This document shows positions 15,410 to 24,132 of a stretch of DNA of 42,839 bases, one piece after another. The notes beneath the pieces are model-generated. The model had not been told where the DNA came from, made no database searches, and saw only the letters and a list, made by a program, of their open reading frames with translations. The stretch comes from Coriobacteriia bacterium (GTDB lineage: Bacteria > Actinomycetota > Coriobacteriia > Anaerosomatales > PALSA-660). The stretch covers positions 1-42,839 of the forward strand of contig JANYKZ010000023.1 in the NCBI GenBank assembly GCA_025361505.1, read 5' to 3'. A program made the translations under genes and the position numbers. Position 1 is the stretch's first letter. The number at the start of each line of letters is the position of its first letter.

Positions 15410-17476
15410 CTATTTCACCCGTACCTTCACGACGCTCGACGTGCTGGCCTTGCGGTCGGCCGTCGCGACGAAGCGCGCGCGGAAGGAGTACGTGCCTCGA
15501 AGCATCGGCGTGACCTTGAGCGCCCAACGGCCGCCACCCGCAGCGGTCACGGAACCGACGGTGCGGGTCGACAGGGACCGCCACGCGGTCTGCCCCGGGA
15601 GGCGCATCTCCGTGATCACGGCGTCGCCCAACTCGCCCGGCGTGATCGATCCGTAGAGCGTGAAGTCGTGGCGTCGGCTGATCGAGCTGACGGTCGCGTG
15701 AGCCGTCGTCGTCGTCGACACGCCCGCGTACGCCATCTGCGGCATCAGCGGCCGCATCATGTCGTTCTCCTCGTGCTCGAGGATGTGGCAGTGCCACACG
15801 TAGCCCGGCATCACCGTCGGGTTGAAGGCGAAGCTGTTGGTCCCGGGAACCGCCACCGCGTCCTGGGGCGCGAACTTGACCAGGATCCGGGTGACCTCAC
15901 CAGGATGCATGAGCACGGTGTCCTTCCACGCCGCTTCCTGCGGGCGCGGTCTGCGACCCATCATCGTCGCCCCACTCGTCAGGAACGGCCTCACCGGCGG
16001 GAAGTAGGGCTCCGCGAGCGCGCGCTCGTGGTAGGGATCCTCGTTGAACGCCTGCCGACCGAGCAGCCGGAACTGCACGAGGTGCAGGTGGATCGGATGC
16101 GTGTCCATCGTGGTGTTGGCGATCTCCCAGATCTCGGTCGCTCCCACCTGCGGCATCTCGGTCGCCGGGTAGAGGCTGCCGCGGTTGCAGAGCATCACGC
16201 GCTCCACCGTGTCGGCGTACGGCCCGCCATCGACGGCGACTTCGTTGAGGAACAGCGAGCGGACGGGCGTCCCCGTCGGGGCGACGGCCGCCGCGATCGG
16301 GGTCAGCGTGGTGGGGAGCGGCAGGTTCGGGACGCCGGTGTCCAGCGGCAGCGACACCCGGAACTGCATGACGTTCATCACCGTGGCGGTGCGGCTGTCC
16401 GTGAACAGAGTGCCTGACGGGAAGGGCCCCGCGGCGTCGTTGGTCATCACGATGTGGGTGCCATCCTCAACACCGGTGAAGTCGACGACGACGTCGTAGC
16501 GCTCGCCGGGGGCGATGAGCAGCTCGGAGAGCTGCACGGGTGCGCCAAGGTACCCGCCGTCGCTGCCGAGCACCGTGAACTTCGCGCCGTTGCTGAGCTT
16601 GAGGTTGAAGAAGCGCGCCTGCGCGCCGTTGAGCACCTTGAAGCGGTAGCGCCGCGGCTCGACCTCGAGGTAGGGCATCGCCTTGCCGTTGACGCAGGCG
16701 GTGTTCGCGAAGTACTCGGGAACCCACGCCATGTGGCCGCTGCCCGGGTCCGGCACCGTCGGGTAGTCGACCGCGCCGTTGGCGAAGAAGTCCCGGTCCT
16801 GCAGCGCGAGCCCGATCAGGTAGGGCGATCCGGCTGCCGGCAGGCCCTTGCCCGGGTTCGCGGCCGCGATGGCGGCCTCCTCGACCGGGTCGATGAGGAG
16901 GTAGAACCCGGCGAGGCCCGCCATCACGTTGAGTCGCGTGTTGCCGAACGCGTGGTCGTGGTACCAGACCGTCGTCCCGTGCTGGCTGTTGCCGTAGTGG
17001 TAGAGCTTGGAGTCGCCGGGCCCGAAGTAGTCCATCGGGTTGCCGTCGCTCGCGGGCTCGGTCTCTCCGCCGTGAAGGTGCACCGCGATGCGCCCGTCGT
17101 CCACGTTGCCCGGGATCGTCGGGTCGAACGAGGCGTGGAACGGATGGTGCCCCGCCGTGACGTTGTTGGTGACGTTGACGGTGATCGGCGTGCCCCGCAT
17201 CGCCACGAACGTCGGTCCCGGGTAGATGCCGTCGTAGCCCCATACCGTGGTCGCGGGCAGATCGTGGTGGTAGCTGTGGGTCGTGGCCTGCACACTCAGC
17301 GAATAGGCCGTGCCGCTGTCCGGCGTCTTCACCGGCGGTATCGGCAGCGGGTCCAGGAAGGGCGTGAGCGCCGGTGCCGCCGGGACGCCGAAGGCCTTCT
17401 CGGCCTGCTCGAGCGGCAGTACCGTACCGGCCGCGATGGCCGCACCTGCTTGGAGGAAACCGCGACGCGTGATCAT
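15410..17476 (-). CDS. Tat-exported multicopper oxidase (CotA/bilirubin-oxidase-like) with C-terminal extra domain
   Basis: The 688-residue protein starts with a Tat-type signal (TRRGFLQAGAAIAAG), implying folding and cofactor loading before export. All four copper-binding clusters are visible: HLHGG, WYHDHAFG, HPIHLHLVQF and the C-terminal WHCHILEHEENDMM, whose Met gives a type 1 copper ligand. Three cupredoxin domains cover about residues 50-590. The last 95 residues after QMAYAG form a separate beta-rich domain (Thr-rich linker, then FTLYGSITPGEL and GTYSFRARF) like the repeat domains of actinobacterial surface proteins. Substrates could be metal ions, phenolics or bilirubin-like compounds. 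GGGAGAGG precedes the ATG. Confidence 0.92.
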   Translation of the reverse strand: MITRRGFLQAGAAIAAGTVLPLEQAEKAFGVPAAPALTPFLDPLPIPPVKTPDSGTAYSLSVQATTHSYHHDLPATTVWGYDGIYPGPTFVAMRGTPITVNVTNNVTAGHHPFHASFDPTIPGNVDDGRIAVHLHGGETEPASDGNPMDYFGPGDSKLYHYGNSQHGTTVWYHDHAFGNTRLNVMAGLAGFYLLIDPVEEAAIAAANPGKGLPAAGSPYLIGLALQDRDFFANGAVDYPTVPDPGSGHMAWVPEYFANTACVNGKAMPYLEVEPRRYRFKVLNGAQARFFNLKLSNGAKFTVLGSDGGYLGAPVQLSELLIAPGERYDVVVDFTGVEDGTHIVMTNDAAGPFPSGTLFTDSRTATVMNVMQFRVSLPLDTGVPNLPLPTTLTPIAAAVAPTGTPVRSLFLNEVAVDGGPYADTVERVMLCNRGSLYPATEMPQVGATEIWEIANTTMDTHPIHLHLVQFRLLGRQAFNEDPYHERALAEPYFPPVRPFLTSGATMMGRRPRPQEAAWKDTVLMHPGEVTRILVKFAPQDAVAVPGTNSFAFNPTVMPGYVWHCHILEHEENDMMRPLMPQMAYAGVSTTTTAHATVSSISRRHDFTLYGSITPGELGDAVITEMRLPGQTAWRSLSTRTVGSVTAAGGGRWALKVTPMLRGTYSFRARFVATADRKASTSSVVKVRVK

Positions 17477-17594
17477 AGGTGCCTCTCCCTTTCGTGTGCC
17501 CGGTGCTGCGACGTACGGCGGGGAGATACCCTCGGTTCATGCTGTCTAACAATGCGGATTAGCGGGTACTCATTGGGTCCGATGGCCCGCTGGC

Positions 17595-19973
17595 CTACTC
17601 TTCGACGGCGTGACGCCCGAACTGCTCGCGCAGCGCGGAGAGCACCCGGCCGGTCCAGTCGGGGTCGTGCTCCGACTCGACCCGGAAGCGCAGGGCGTCC
17701 TCGATGACCCTCGCACGGATGCCGAGTTCCCGGGCGGCGTCGACCGTCCACTCCCCCTCGCCCGTGTGCGCGACGCTCCCGCTGACGCCGCCGAGGCCCT
17801 CGCCGTGAAGCCGGAAGGCGTTCTCGAGCCAACCCACCAGACGCGATTCGACGACGCTGCCGTGGTTGTAGACCGCCGCCGCCTCGGTGAGGTCGAGGTC
17901 GTAGTCGCTCTCCTTGAGGATGGTGAAGCCCTCGGCGATGGCCTGCATCATGCCGTACTCGATCCCGTTGTGGACCATCTTCACGAAGTGTCCCGCGCCG
18001 ATGCCCGGGAAGTGCCGGAAGCCGTCGTGCACGGACAGGTCGGCCCACAGCGGCCGCAGCCGATCGAAGTCCTCCCGGTCGCCGCCTATGAGCAGGCACG
18101 CGCCTTCGCGCGCCCCGGCCGGGCCGCCCGACACGCCGACGTCGACGTAGCGGATGCCGAGCCGCTCGAGCCGCTCGGCGCGTGGCAAGTCGTCCGTCCA
18201 GCGCGAGTTCCCGCCCTCGATTACCGTGTCGCCGGGCTCGAGCAGCGACGCCAGACCTCCCTCGCCGAAGAGCATCGCATCGACGGCCGCGCCTGCCGGG
18301 ACCATGAGCCATACGACGCGCGGTGCGGCGAGGTCCGCCACCAGCTCCGCGAGGGTGTAGGCGGGCGTGACGCCGTCGGCGGCCATGTGCGTCGCGACGC
18401 TCGCGGTCCGGTTGAACCCGACGGTTCTCCACCCGTGGTCGCACAGATTGCGCGCGAGACCCGCCCCCATCTTTCCCAGGCCGACGACGCCGATCTCCCG
18501 CCTCAGCGCGTCGCGCACCGGTGTCGCGGCGCCGACGCCCGCCGATGCGACGAGGACCTCGTCGGTGTCAGGCGCATAGCGCTCCAGCGGGACGACGTCG
18601 GACTCCCATGCCTCGATGATCGGGTCGATGAACTCCCACATGGCCCTGACCTCTCGGGTGGAGACGAACAGGGTCTGATCGCCGGAGATCGCGTCGGCAA
18701 GCAGTCGGGAGTACTCCTCGACGTACTGCGCCTTCTCCTCCTTCTCGTAGAGGAAGAAGTTGAAGTCGCGCTCCTCGAGTCGCGTGTCGAAACCGGGCTT
18801 CTTGGCCCAGAATCCGATGGTGATGGAGTCGGCCGGCTCGAGCTGGAAGGTCACGCGATTGCAGACATCTCCGGAGTCGCCGCACATCGACGGCGCAGGG
18901 CTCTTGAAGGAGACGACCATCTCCTTGCGCACGTGTCCGAGGCGCTTCCCGCCGCGCATGATCACGGGGACTCCCCGCCAGGTGGCCGAGTCGAGCTGCG
19001 TGACGACCTTGAAGAACGTCTCCGTCGCCGAATCGGCGGCGACGCCCGGGATGTCGCGGTACCCGTCGTACTGCGCGCGGTAGGTCGATCGCGCGATCTG
19101 TTCGATCGTCATAGGCCTCAGGGCGCGGAGCGCCTCGACGCGCGCGGCACGGATCGCGTCCGCGTCCATGCTCGCCGGCTGCGCCATCGTGATGAGCGCG
19201 AGCATCTGCAGCAGGTGGTTCTGCCCGACGTCACGCAGGGCCCCGACCCGGTCGTAGAACGCGCCGCGCGACTCCGCACCGAGCGTCTCCAGAAGGTCGA
19301 TCTCGATGCGGTCGATCGCACGGTTGGTCCATGAGGGCTCGAACAGGTTGTTCGAGAATCGGAACGACATCATGCCTTGCAGCATCTCTTTGGCGAGGTA
19401 GTGGTCGATGCGATAGATCTGCTGCTCCTCGAAGAGCGTGCCGAGCAGTTCGTCCAGCTCGCGTGCCGTGCGGCAGTCGTGCCCGAACGGCTTCTCCACG
19501 ATCACGCGTGTCCAGCCACCCGGGCCCGGGCCGCCGCATGCCGAGGTGAGCCCGCTGGCGGCCAGGCGCTCGAAGATGGTGCGGTAGTTGTCCGGCGGGA
19601 CCGCCAGGTAGAAGAGCTTGTTGGCGCAGACGTTCCAGGCGTCGTCGACGGCGTTGAGGACGTCGGCGAGCCGGCCGTACGCCTCGACCTCGTCGAAGTG
19701 CCCGCGGTGATAGGTGAAGTCCGCCGCGAACGCGTGAAGGTCGGCCTCGTCGAGCTCGCCCCCGTGGTGGCGCCGGACCGTGTCGCAGACGCTGGTCCGG
19801 AAGTCCACGTCCGGGATGTCCCGGCGCGCGAACCCGACCACGCGGAAGCGGTCCGGCAGACGGCCCTTCTCCCTGAGATGGTAGAGGGCCGGGACGATCT
19901 TGCGTTCCATCAGGTCGCCCGTGGCCCCGAAGATGACGAGGATGGTGGGCGTGTCACGTGTCGGTTCGGGCAT
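17595..19973 (-). CDS. Fusion of glucose-6-phosphate dehydrogenase and 6-phosphogluconate dehydrogenase
   Basis: One continuous 792-residue frame carries both oxidative pentose-phosphate dehydrogenases. Residues 1 to about 470 are Zwf: N-terminal GATGDLMERK for NADP and the active-site RIDHYLAKE with H191. From about residue 493 a second Rossmann motif, IGVVGLGKMGAG, opens a decarboxylating 6-phosphogluconate dehydrogenase of the short YqeC type, with GVSGGPAGAREG and GHFVKMVHNGIEYGMMQ (catalytic Lys and Asn). The linker (about 472-490) is Ala/Val-rich with no internal stop. Both active sites look intact. The gene stands alone, divergent from the amidohydrolase, with no 6-phosphogluconolactonase beside it. 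A joining assembly error is unlikely because the frame is uninterrupted. Confidence 0.92.
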   Translation of the reverse strand: MPEPTRDTPTILVIFGATGDLMERKIVPALYHLREKGRLPDRFRVVGFARRDIPDVDFRTSVCDTVRRHHGGELDEADLHAFAADFTYHRGHFDEVEAYGRLADVLNAVDDAWNVCANKLFYLAVPPDNYRTIFERLAASGLTSACGGPGPGGWTRVIVEKPFGHDCRTARELDELLGTLFEEQQIYRIDHYLAKEMLQGMMSFRFSNNLFEPSWTNRAIDRIEIDLLETLGAESRGAFYDRVGALRDVGQNHLLQMLALITMAQPASMDADAIRAARVEALRALRPMTIEQIARSTYRAQYDGYRDIPGVAADSATETFFKVVTQLDSATWRGVPVIMRGGKRLGHVRKEMVVSFKSPAPSMCGDSGDVCNRVTFQLEPADSITIGFWAKKPGFDTRLEERDFNFFLYEKEEKAQYVEEYSRLLADAISGDQTLFVSTREVRAMWEFIDPIIEAWESDVVPLERYAPDTDEVLVASAGVGAATPVRDALRREIGVVGLGKMGAGLARNLCDHGWRTVGFNRTASVATHMAADGVTPAYTLAELVADLAAPRVVWLMVPAGAAVDAMLFGEGGLASLLEPGDTVIEGGNSRWTDDLPRAERLERLGIRYVDVGVSGGPAGAREGACLLIGGDREDFDRLRPLWADLSVHDGFRHFPGIGAGHFVKMVHNGIEYGMMQAIAEGFTILKESDYDLDLTEAAAVYNHGSVVESRLVGWLENAFRLHGEGLGGVSGSVAHTGEGEWTVDAARELGIRARVIEDALRFRVESEHDPDWTGRVLSALREQFGRHAVEE

Positions 19974-20058
19974 CGCGGGACCGCTTCCGTCGAGGCGTGG
20001 GTGTCACGAGATGTATGTACCCGCCCCGGCGGAGTGCGGTGGCACCGCGCGCGTGCGG

Positions 20059-20064
20059 TATCCT
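20059..20064 (+). promoter_or_regulatory. -10 box of a leaderless transcript
   Basis: TATCCT ends 6 bases before the ATG at 20071, placing the start codon at the expected transcription start. No Shine-Dalgarno sequence precedes that ATG, which fits a leaderless mRNA. Confidence 0.55.
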
Positions 20065-20070
20065 TGCCCC

Positions 20071-20862
20071 ATGCGGATCATCGACGTTCACACACATATC
20101 TGGATCGACAAGCTCGCTCCCGCGGCCATCTCGGCGGTCGGAGCACAGGGGCACATCGGCGCCCACTACGACGGGAGTCTCGCGGGGCTCGTGGCCGCGA
20201 TGGACCGCGCCGGGGTCGACACCAGCGTCACGCTGCCGGTCGCGACCAAACCTTCACAGGTCAAGACCATCAACGACTGGGCCGCGACGCTGGTCGGGCA
20301 CGACCGCATCGTCCCCTTCGGAGCCATGCACCCGGACTTCCCGGACCCCGGCAAGGAGATCGCCCGGATGCGCAAGCACGGGCTGACCGGCTTCAAGATG
20401 CACCCCGAGTACCAGCGCTTCGAGCCTCCTGAACCGCGGATGGAGCCGATCTACGAGGCGGCCATCCGCAACGGCATGACGCTGTACTTCCACTCGGGAG
20501 GCGATGTGGCCTTCACCAGCGTGCGAGGCACGCCCAAGGCGTTCGCCGAGGTCCTCGACGTCTGGCCCGAGCTGCACGCGGTCCTCGCACACATGGGCGG
20601 GTTCCGGCAGTGGAACGCGGTCCCGGGACGCATCGCGGGCCGCGAAGTATGGCTGGACACGGCCTATACCCTCGGGCACCTTCCCGACGAGGAGTTCGTC
20701 GAGCTGGTCCGCGCGCACGGCGTCGAACGCGTCATGTTCGGCAGCGACGGGCCGTGGACCGACGCGGCGTCCGAGATCGCGCACCTCAAGTCGCTTCCGT
20801 TCAAGCCCGCCGAGCTGCGCGCCATCCTCAGCGGCAACGCCGAGCGCTTCCTCGGCCGCTAG
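20071..20862 (+). CDS. Amidohydrolase (TIM-barrel metal-dependent hydrolase, amidohydrolase 2 type)
   Basis: The 263-residue protein has the fingerprints of the amidohydrolase_2 family: the first-strand HxH as DVHTHIW (H7, H9), a mid-barrel FKMHPEYQ, LYFHSGG, a conserved AHMGG, and the terminal catalytic Asp in FGSDGPW. Members include decarboxylases and hydrolases of ring or lactone substrates; the exact reaction cannot be read from sequence. It is divergent from the zwf-gnd fusion. The start is the first ATG of the domain and seems leaderless. Confidence 0.88.
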   Translation: MRIIDVHTHIWIDKLAPAAISAVGAQGHIGAHYDGSLAGLVAAMDRAGVDTSVTLPVATKPSQVKTINDWAATLVGHDRIVPFGAMHPDFPDPGKEIARMRKHGLTGFKMHPEYQRFEPPEPRMEPIYEAAIRNGMTLYFHSGGDVAFTSVRGTPKAFAEVLDVWPELHAVLAHMGGFRQWNAVPGRIAGREVWLDTAYTLGHLPDEEFVELVRAHGVERVMFGSDGPWTDAASEIAHLKSLPFKPAELRAILSGNAERFLGR

Positions 20863-20887
20863 ACCGCGCCGGTCGAGCCCGGCAGCG

Positions 20888-21562
20888 CTACTTCTTCGGG
20901 GCGGGAGCGTGCAACGGTCCCACGAGTGCCCGGTAGCCGTCGTTGGCGGCGGCGGCCGTGAAGAGGACGTACTTCCCGCCCGACAGGGCGTAGTAGAAGT
21001 CGTATCCGGCGATCTCGGCGTTCCACGTCGATCCCGGGAACGCGCCGGTCGCCCAGGCCACGGCCTTGGCGACGGCGTCCTTCTCTCCCGCGCTCAGGGG
21101 GACCACGTTCGAGAGACGCACGGACGGCTGGTCCTTGCGCAGCGCGAGCATCTCCGCCCGCAGCGGGACGGCCATGTCCCCCATCGAATCGATCCTCCCG
21201 CCGACCACGTCCAGGTAGCCCAGGTCGTAGCTCACGGGGGAGTGCTGGGTCCAGATCTCGACCTGGTAGCCGACGAAGCGGGGCGTCTTGCCCGCGAGAT
21301 CGGCCGGCGTCCGACCGGCCTTGGTCTCCGTCGACGTGTACAGCGCGATCGCGCGCCCGATCGTCGCCAAGCGCGCCTTCTCCTGGACGCCCATCGGCAT
21401 GGCCTTCCACTCCTGGCGGACCGGGACACCCGGGGCCGTCGAAGTCGTGGGGGCCGAGGTGGAGGTCGTCTCGCCGCCGGACGACGTCGTCTTCGCGGGG
21501 GCGCAGCCCGTCACCGTGAGGGCGAGCGACGCGACGAGTGCCAGGCCGAGGATGCGCTTCAT
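20888..21562 (-). CDS. Predicted lipoprotein of unknown function
   Basis: The 224-residue protein has a signal peptide with lipobox LTVTGC (C20), then a Thr/Ser-rich linker to about residue 45 and a globular part with no recognised domain. The C-terminal half has an aromatic stretch (AEIAGYDFYYALSGGKYVLF). GAAAGGA precedes the ATG. It follows another lipoprotein gene by 31 bases, so the two are probably cotranscribed and anchored at the membrane together. Confidence 0.8.
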   Translation of the reverse strand: MKRILGLALVASLALTVTGCAPAKTTSSGGETTSTSAPTTSTAPGVPVRQEWKAMPMGVQEKARLATIGRAIALYTSTETKAGRTPADLAGKTPRFVGYQVEIWTQHSPVSYDLGYLDVVGGRIDSMGDMAVPLRAEMLALRKDQPSVRLSNVVPLSAGEKDAVAKAVAWATGAFPGSTWNAEIAGYDFYYALSGGKYVLFTAAAANDGYRALVGPLHAPAPKK

Positions 21563-21593
21563 TGAAGGTCCTTTCGCGCGACTGATCCGGACG

Positions 21594-22211
21594 CTACGAC
21601 TTCGACCAGGACGCGGCGTTGCCGTGCGAGTCGATGGTGATGAAGAAGGGCTGGCCCGTGGCCGGTCCCACGGCCGGGACCGGGCGGGAGTCCTTCACGA
21701 AGCAGAACGTGTACCCGTACATCCTGACCTGAACCGTACCGCTTGGCACGGCTTTTCCGACGATGGACCGCACCGCAGCCGCGGCGGCGATCTCCCGCTC
21801 GCCCTCCGGAACGGGGAGATCGGTGCCCTCTCCGGCCGCGGCGAGTTGCCAGTACAGGTCGGAGGGGTCCGGGAGCGCGGGGTAACGGTCGAGCTCGTGC
21901 GCCGACCCGTCCGCGCGCACCTCGAACCGCGCGACCCTGTCGCCGGCCACCGCCTCCAGCGTGTAGCTGAACAGCGCCGGCGTGGCGCCGGTGAGGTCGG
22001 GCGTCTGCCACCCCGCGCCGCTGACCGCCTCGTGCACGCTCGCCATCGCGGACGGGACGGCGGCGAACGCGTCCTTCTCGTGCTGTCCGTCGAGGGGGAT
22101 CGCAGCGTAGGGGTCGAGGGAGGACCCTGAAGCAGGCCGGCCCGGCGCGGCGCAGGCGGTCACGCCGACCGCGAGGACGACCGCGAGCAGCACGGCGAGA
22201 ACGCGACCCAC
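21594..22211 (-). CDS. Predicted lipoprotein of unknown function
   Basis: The 205-residue product starts at GTG with AGGGAG upstream. The signal peptide ends in lipobox VGVTAC (C20). The mature part shows a YTLEAVAGDRVARFEVRADG strand pair and a C-terminal beta segment (TFCFVKDSRPVP, then PFFITIDSHGNA); no family is recognised. It is the upstream partner of the lipoprotein at 20888-21562 and lies 27 bases downstream of serS. Confidence 0.78.
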   Translation of the reverse strand: MGRVLAVLLAVVLAVGVTACAAPGRPASGSSLDPYAAIPLDGQHEKDAFAAVPSAMASVHEAVSGAGWQTPDLTGATPALFSYTLEAVAGDRVARFEVRADGSAHELDRYPALPDPSDLYWQLAAAGEGTDLPVPEGEREIAAAAAVRSIVGKAVPSGTVQVRMYGYTFCFVKDSRPVPAVGPATGQPFFITIDSHGNAASWSKS

Positions 22212-22238
22212 GGCTGCTCCCTGTCATCGGCGTCCGAA

Positions 22239-23516
22239 CTAGGCGCCGATGACCTCGCAGCCCATGTAGGGGCGCAGCGCCTCCGGCACGGTGATACTAC
22301 CATCGGCGTTCTGGCAGTTCTCTATGATCGCCGCCACGCAGCGACCGACGGCGAGACCGCTGCCGTTGAGGGTGTGGACGAAACGGGAGCCCTTGAACGA
22401 TCCGGGGTCCCGGTACTTGATCGACGCGCGACGCGCCTGGAAGTCCCAGCAGTTGCTGCACGACGAGATCTCCTTGTAGCCGTCATACGACGGCATCCAG
22501 ACCTCGATGTCGTAGGTCTTCGCCGCACCGAACCCCATGTCCCCCGTGCACAACGTGATCACGCGGTATGGCAGCCCCAGCAGCTCCAGCATGTAGGACG
22601 CGTCGACGAGCATCCCCTCCAGCTCGTCCATGGAGGTCTCGGGCGTCGCGAACTTCACCAACTCGACCTTGTCGAACTGGTGTACGCGGATCATGCCGCG
22701 TGTGTCGCGACCGGCCGCGCCGGCTTCCTCGCGGAAGCAGGGCGTGTAGGCGGTGTAGTGCAGCGGAAGGTCGGAGGCCTCGAGCACCTCGTCGCGGTGG
22801 ATGTTGGTGAGAACGACCTCGGCGGTCGGGATCAGGTACAGGCCCTCGCCCTGCGTCTTGAACAGGTCGTCCTCGAACTTCGGCAGCTGACCGGTCCCCG
22901 TCAGCGTCTCGGCGTTGGCAAGGATCGGGGGCCACCATTCCTTGTAGCCTCGTGCCGTGTGGGAATCGAGGAAGAGGTTGATGACCGAGCGTTCGAGACG
23001 CGCTCCGAGCCCGGCCATCAGCACGAACCGCGACTTCGCGAGTTTCACCGCACGCTCGAAATCGATGATCCCGAGCGAGGGGCCGAGGTCCCAGTGGGCC
23101 TGCGGTTCGAAGTCGAACGTCCGGGGCATGCCCCAGCGGCGGACCTCGACGTTGTCGTTCTCGTCCGCTCCCCGGGGGACGGAGGGGTGCGGGATGTTCG
23201 GAGCGGTCATGAGGAGGTCGCGCACGTCCGCGTCCACCTGCTCAAGGAGCGCGGCCTCCGCGGCGATCTCGTCGTTGACCAGACGGACCTCGTCCTTCAT
23301 CGCGGCGGCCTCGGGAGACTTGCCCGCCTTCATCAGCTCGCCGATCGCCTTGGACAGCTCGTTGCGGCGCGCCTGGCGGACCTCGGTCTTGGCGATCAGG
23401 CGGCGGCGCTCCTCGTCCATCTCGAGGAATGCGTCCACGGACCACGCCGATCCGCGGTCGCGCATGGCCGCACGGACGGCTTCGGCGTTGTCGCGAACGT
23501 AGCGTGCATCGAGCAT
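22239..23516 (-). CDS. serS: Seryl-tRNA synthetase
   Basis: The 425-residue protein is full length for bacterial SerRS. An N-terminal two-helix coiled-coil arm (about residues 28-105) binds the long variable arm of tRNA-Ser. The class II catalytic core follows, with motif 2 FREEAGAAGRDTRGMIR and motif 3 GSGLAVGRCVAAIIEN. The ATG has GTAGGGAG upstream, and a TATACT -10 box lies at 23557-23562. No T-box leader is visible. The MscL gene lies upstream on the same strand. Confidence 0.97.
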   Translation of the reverse strand: MLDARYVRDNAEAVRAAMRDRGSAWSVDAFLEMDEERRRLIAKTEVRQARRNELSKAIGELMKAGKSPEAAAMKDEVRLVNDEIAAEAALLEQVDADVRDLLMTAPNIPHPSVPRGADENDNVEVRRWGMPRTFDFEPQAHWDLGPSLGIIDFERAVKLAKSRFVLMAGLGARLERSVINLFLDSHTARGYKEWWPPILANAETLTGTGQLPKFEDDLFKTQGEGLYLIPTAEVVLTNIHRDEVLEASDLPLHYTAYTPCFREEAGAAGRDTRGMIRVHQFDKVELVKFATPETSMDELEGMLVDASYMLELLGLPYRVITLCTGDMGFGAAKTYDIEVWMPSYDGYKEISSCSNCWDFQARRASIKYRDPGSFKGSRFVHTLNGSGLAVGRCVAAIIENCQNADGSITVPEALRPYMGCEVIGA

Positions 23517-23556
23517 GGGGAGCTCCCTACCGGACGGGCGTCACGTGCGTGGGGCG

Positions 23557-23562
23557 AGTATA
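23557..23562 (-). promoter_or_regulatory. -10 box of the serS promoter
   Basis: Read on the minus strand this is TATACT, about 40 bases before the serS ATG. It gives a predicted leader of about 34 bases. No convincing -35 element is seen. Confidence 0.5.
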
Positions 23563-23580
23563 GCGTTGCACCTTCGGGTC

Positions 23581-24033
23581 CTAGCCCACCGCCGGGATCT
23601 CGGACCCGCATGCGGAGCACTTGATGGCCGCATTCGGCACGTCGGTCAGACAGTAGGGGCAGGGGTGCGTCGTCGGCGTGGGCTCGGGCGGCTTGCGGCG
23701 CAGACGGTTGATGGCCCGCACCATGACGAACACCGAGAAAGCGATGAGCACGAAGGTCACGATCGCGTTGATGAACTGCCCGTAGTTCAGCGTCGCCGCC
23801 CCGGCCAGCTTCGCGGCCGCAAGGGTCGGATACGGGCCGGGGGTCTTCCCGTCGCTGAGTACGGCGAACATGTTCACGAAGTCCACGCGGCCGGTCAGAA
23901 GCGACACCAGCGGCATGATCATGTCGTCCACCAACGACTTCACGATCGCGCCGAACGCCGCGCCGATGACGACGCCGACCGCCAGGTCGATGGCGTCGCC
24001 CTTGATCGCGAACTCCTTGAACTCCTTGAACAT
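23581..24033 (-). CDS. mscL: Large-conductance mechanosensitive channel with C-terminal zinc ribbon
   Basis: The 150-residue protein starts [12 protein letters not shown] with the family pattern [20 protein letters not shown] as the pore helix (about residues 13-45). A periplasmic loop follows, then the second helix (about 85-107) and the basic RAINRLRRK boundary. In place of the usual short C-terminal helix there is a Pro/Thr linker and a zinc-ribbon-like CPYC...CSAC (C125, C128, C139, C142). MscL opens at high membrane tension to release solutes after osmotic downshock. GAGGAGG precedes the ATG; an upstream in-frame extension has no support. Confidence 0.92.
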   Translation of the reverse strand: MFKEFKEFAIKGDAIDLAVGVVIGAAFGAIVKSLVDDMIMPLVSLLTGRVDFVNMFAVLSDGKTPGPYPTLAAAKLAGAATLNYGQFINAIVTFVLIAFSVFVMVRAINRLRRKPPEPTPTTHPCPYCLTDVPNAAIKCSACGSEIPAVG

Positions 24034-24120
24034 GTCGTCCTCCTCGCTCCGGTCCCTCGTGTTCCATGTTCCCACATCCGCCTCGGCGGAGGCGGCGGAG
24101 GCCTTCGGCGGCTCCGGCGC

Positions 24121-24126
24121 TACACT
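24121..24126 (+). promoter_or_regulatory. -10 box of a leaderless transcript
   Basis: TACACT ends 6 bases before the ATG at 24133, exactly the geometry seen before the amidohydrolase gene. No ribosome-binding site lies in between. Confidence 0.5.
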
Positions 24127-24132
24127 GGTCGC

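Noticed and set aside
20680-20695. TATACCCTCGGGCACC inside the amidohydrolase gene as a fourth CsoR-like site
   Set aside because: The right half does not match GGGTAT, and it lies inside a coding region.
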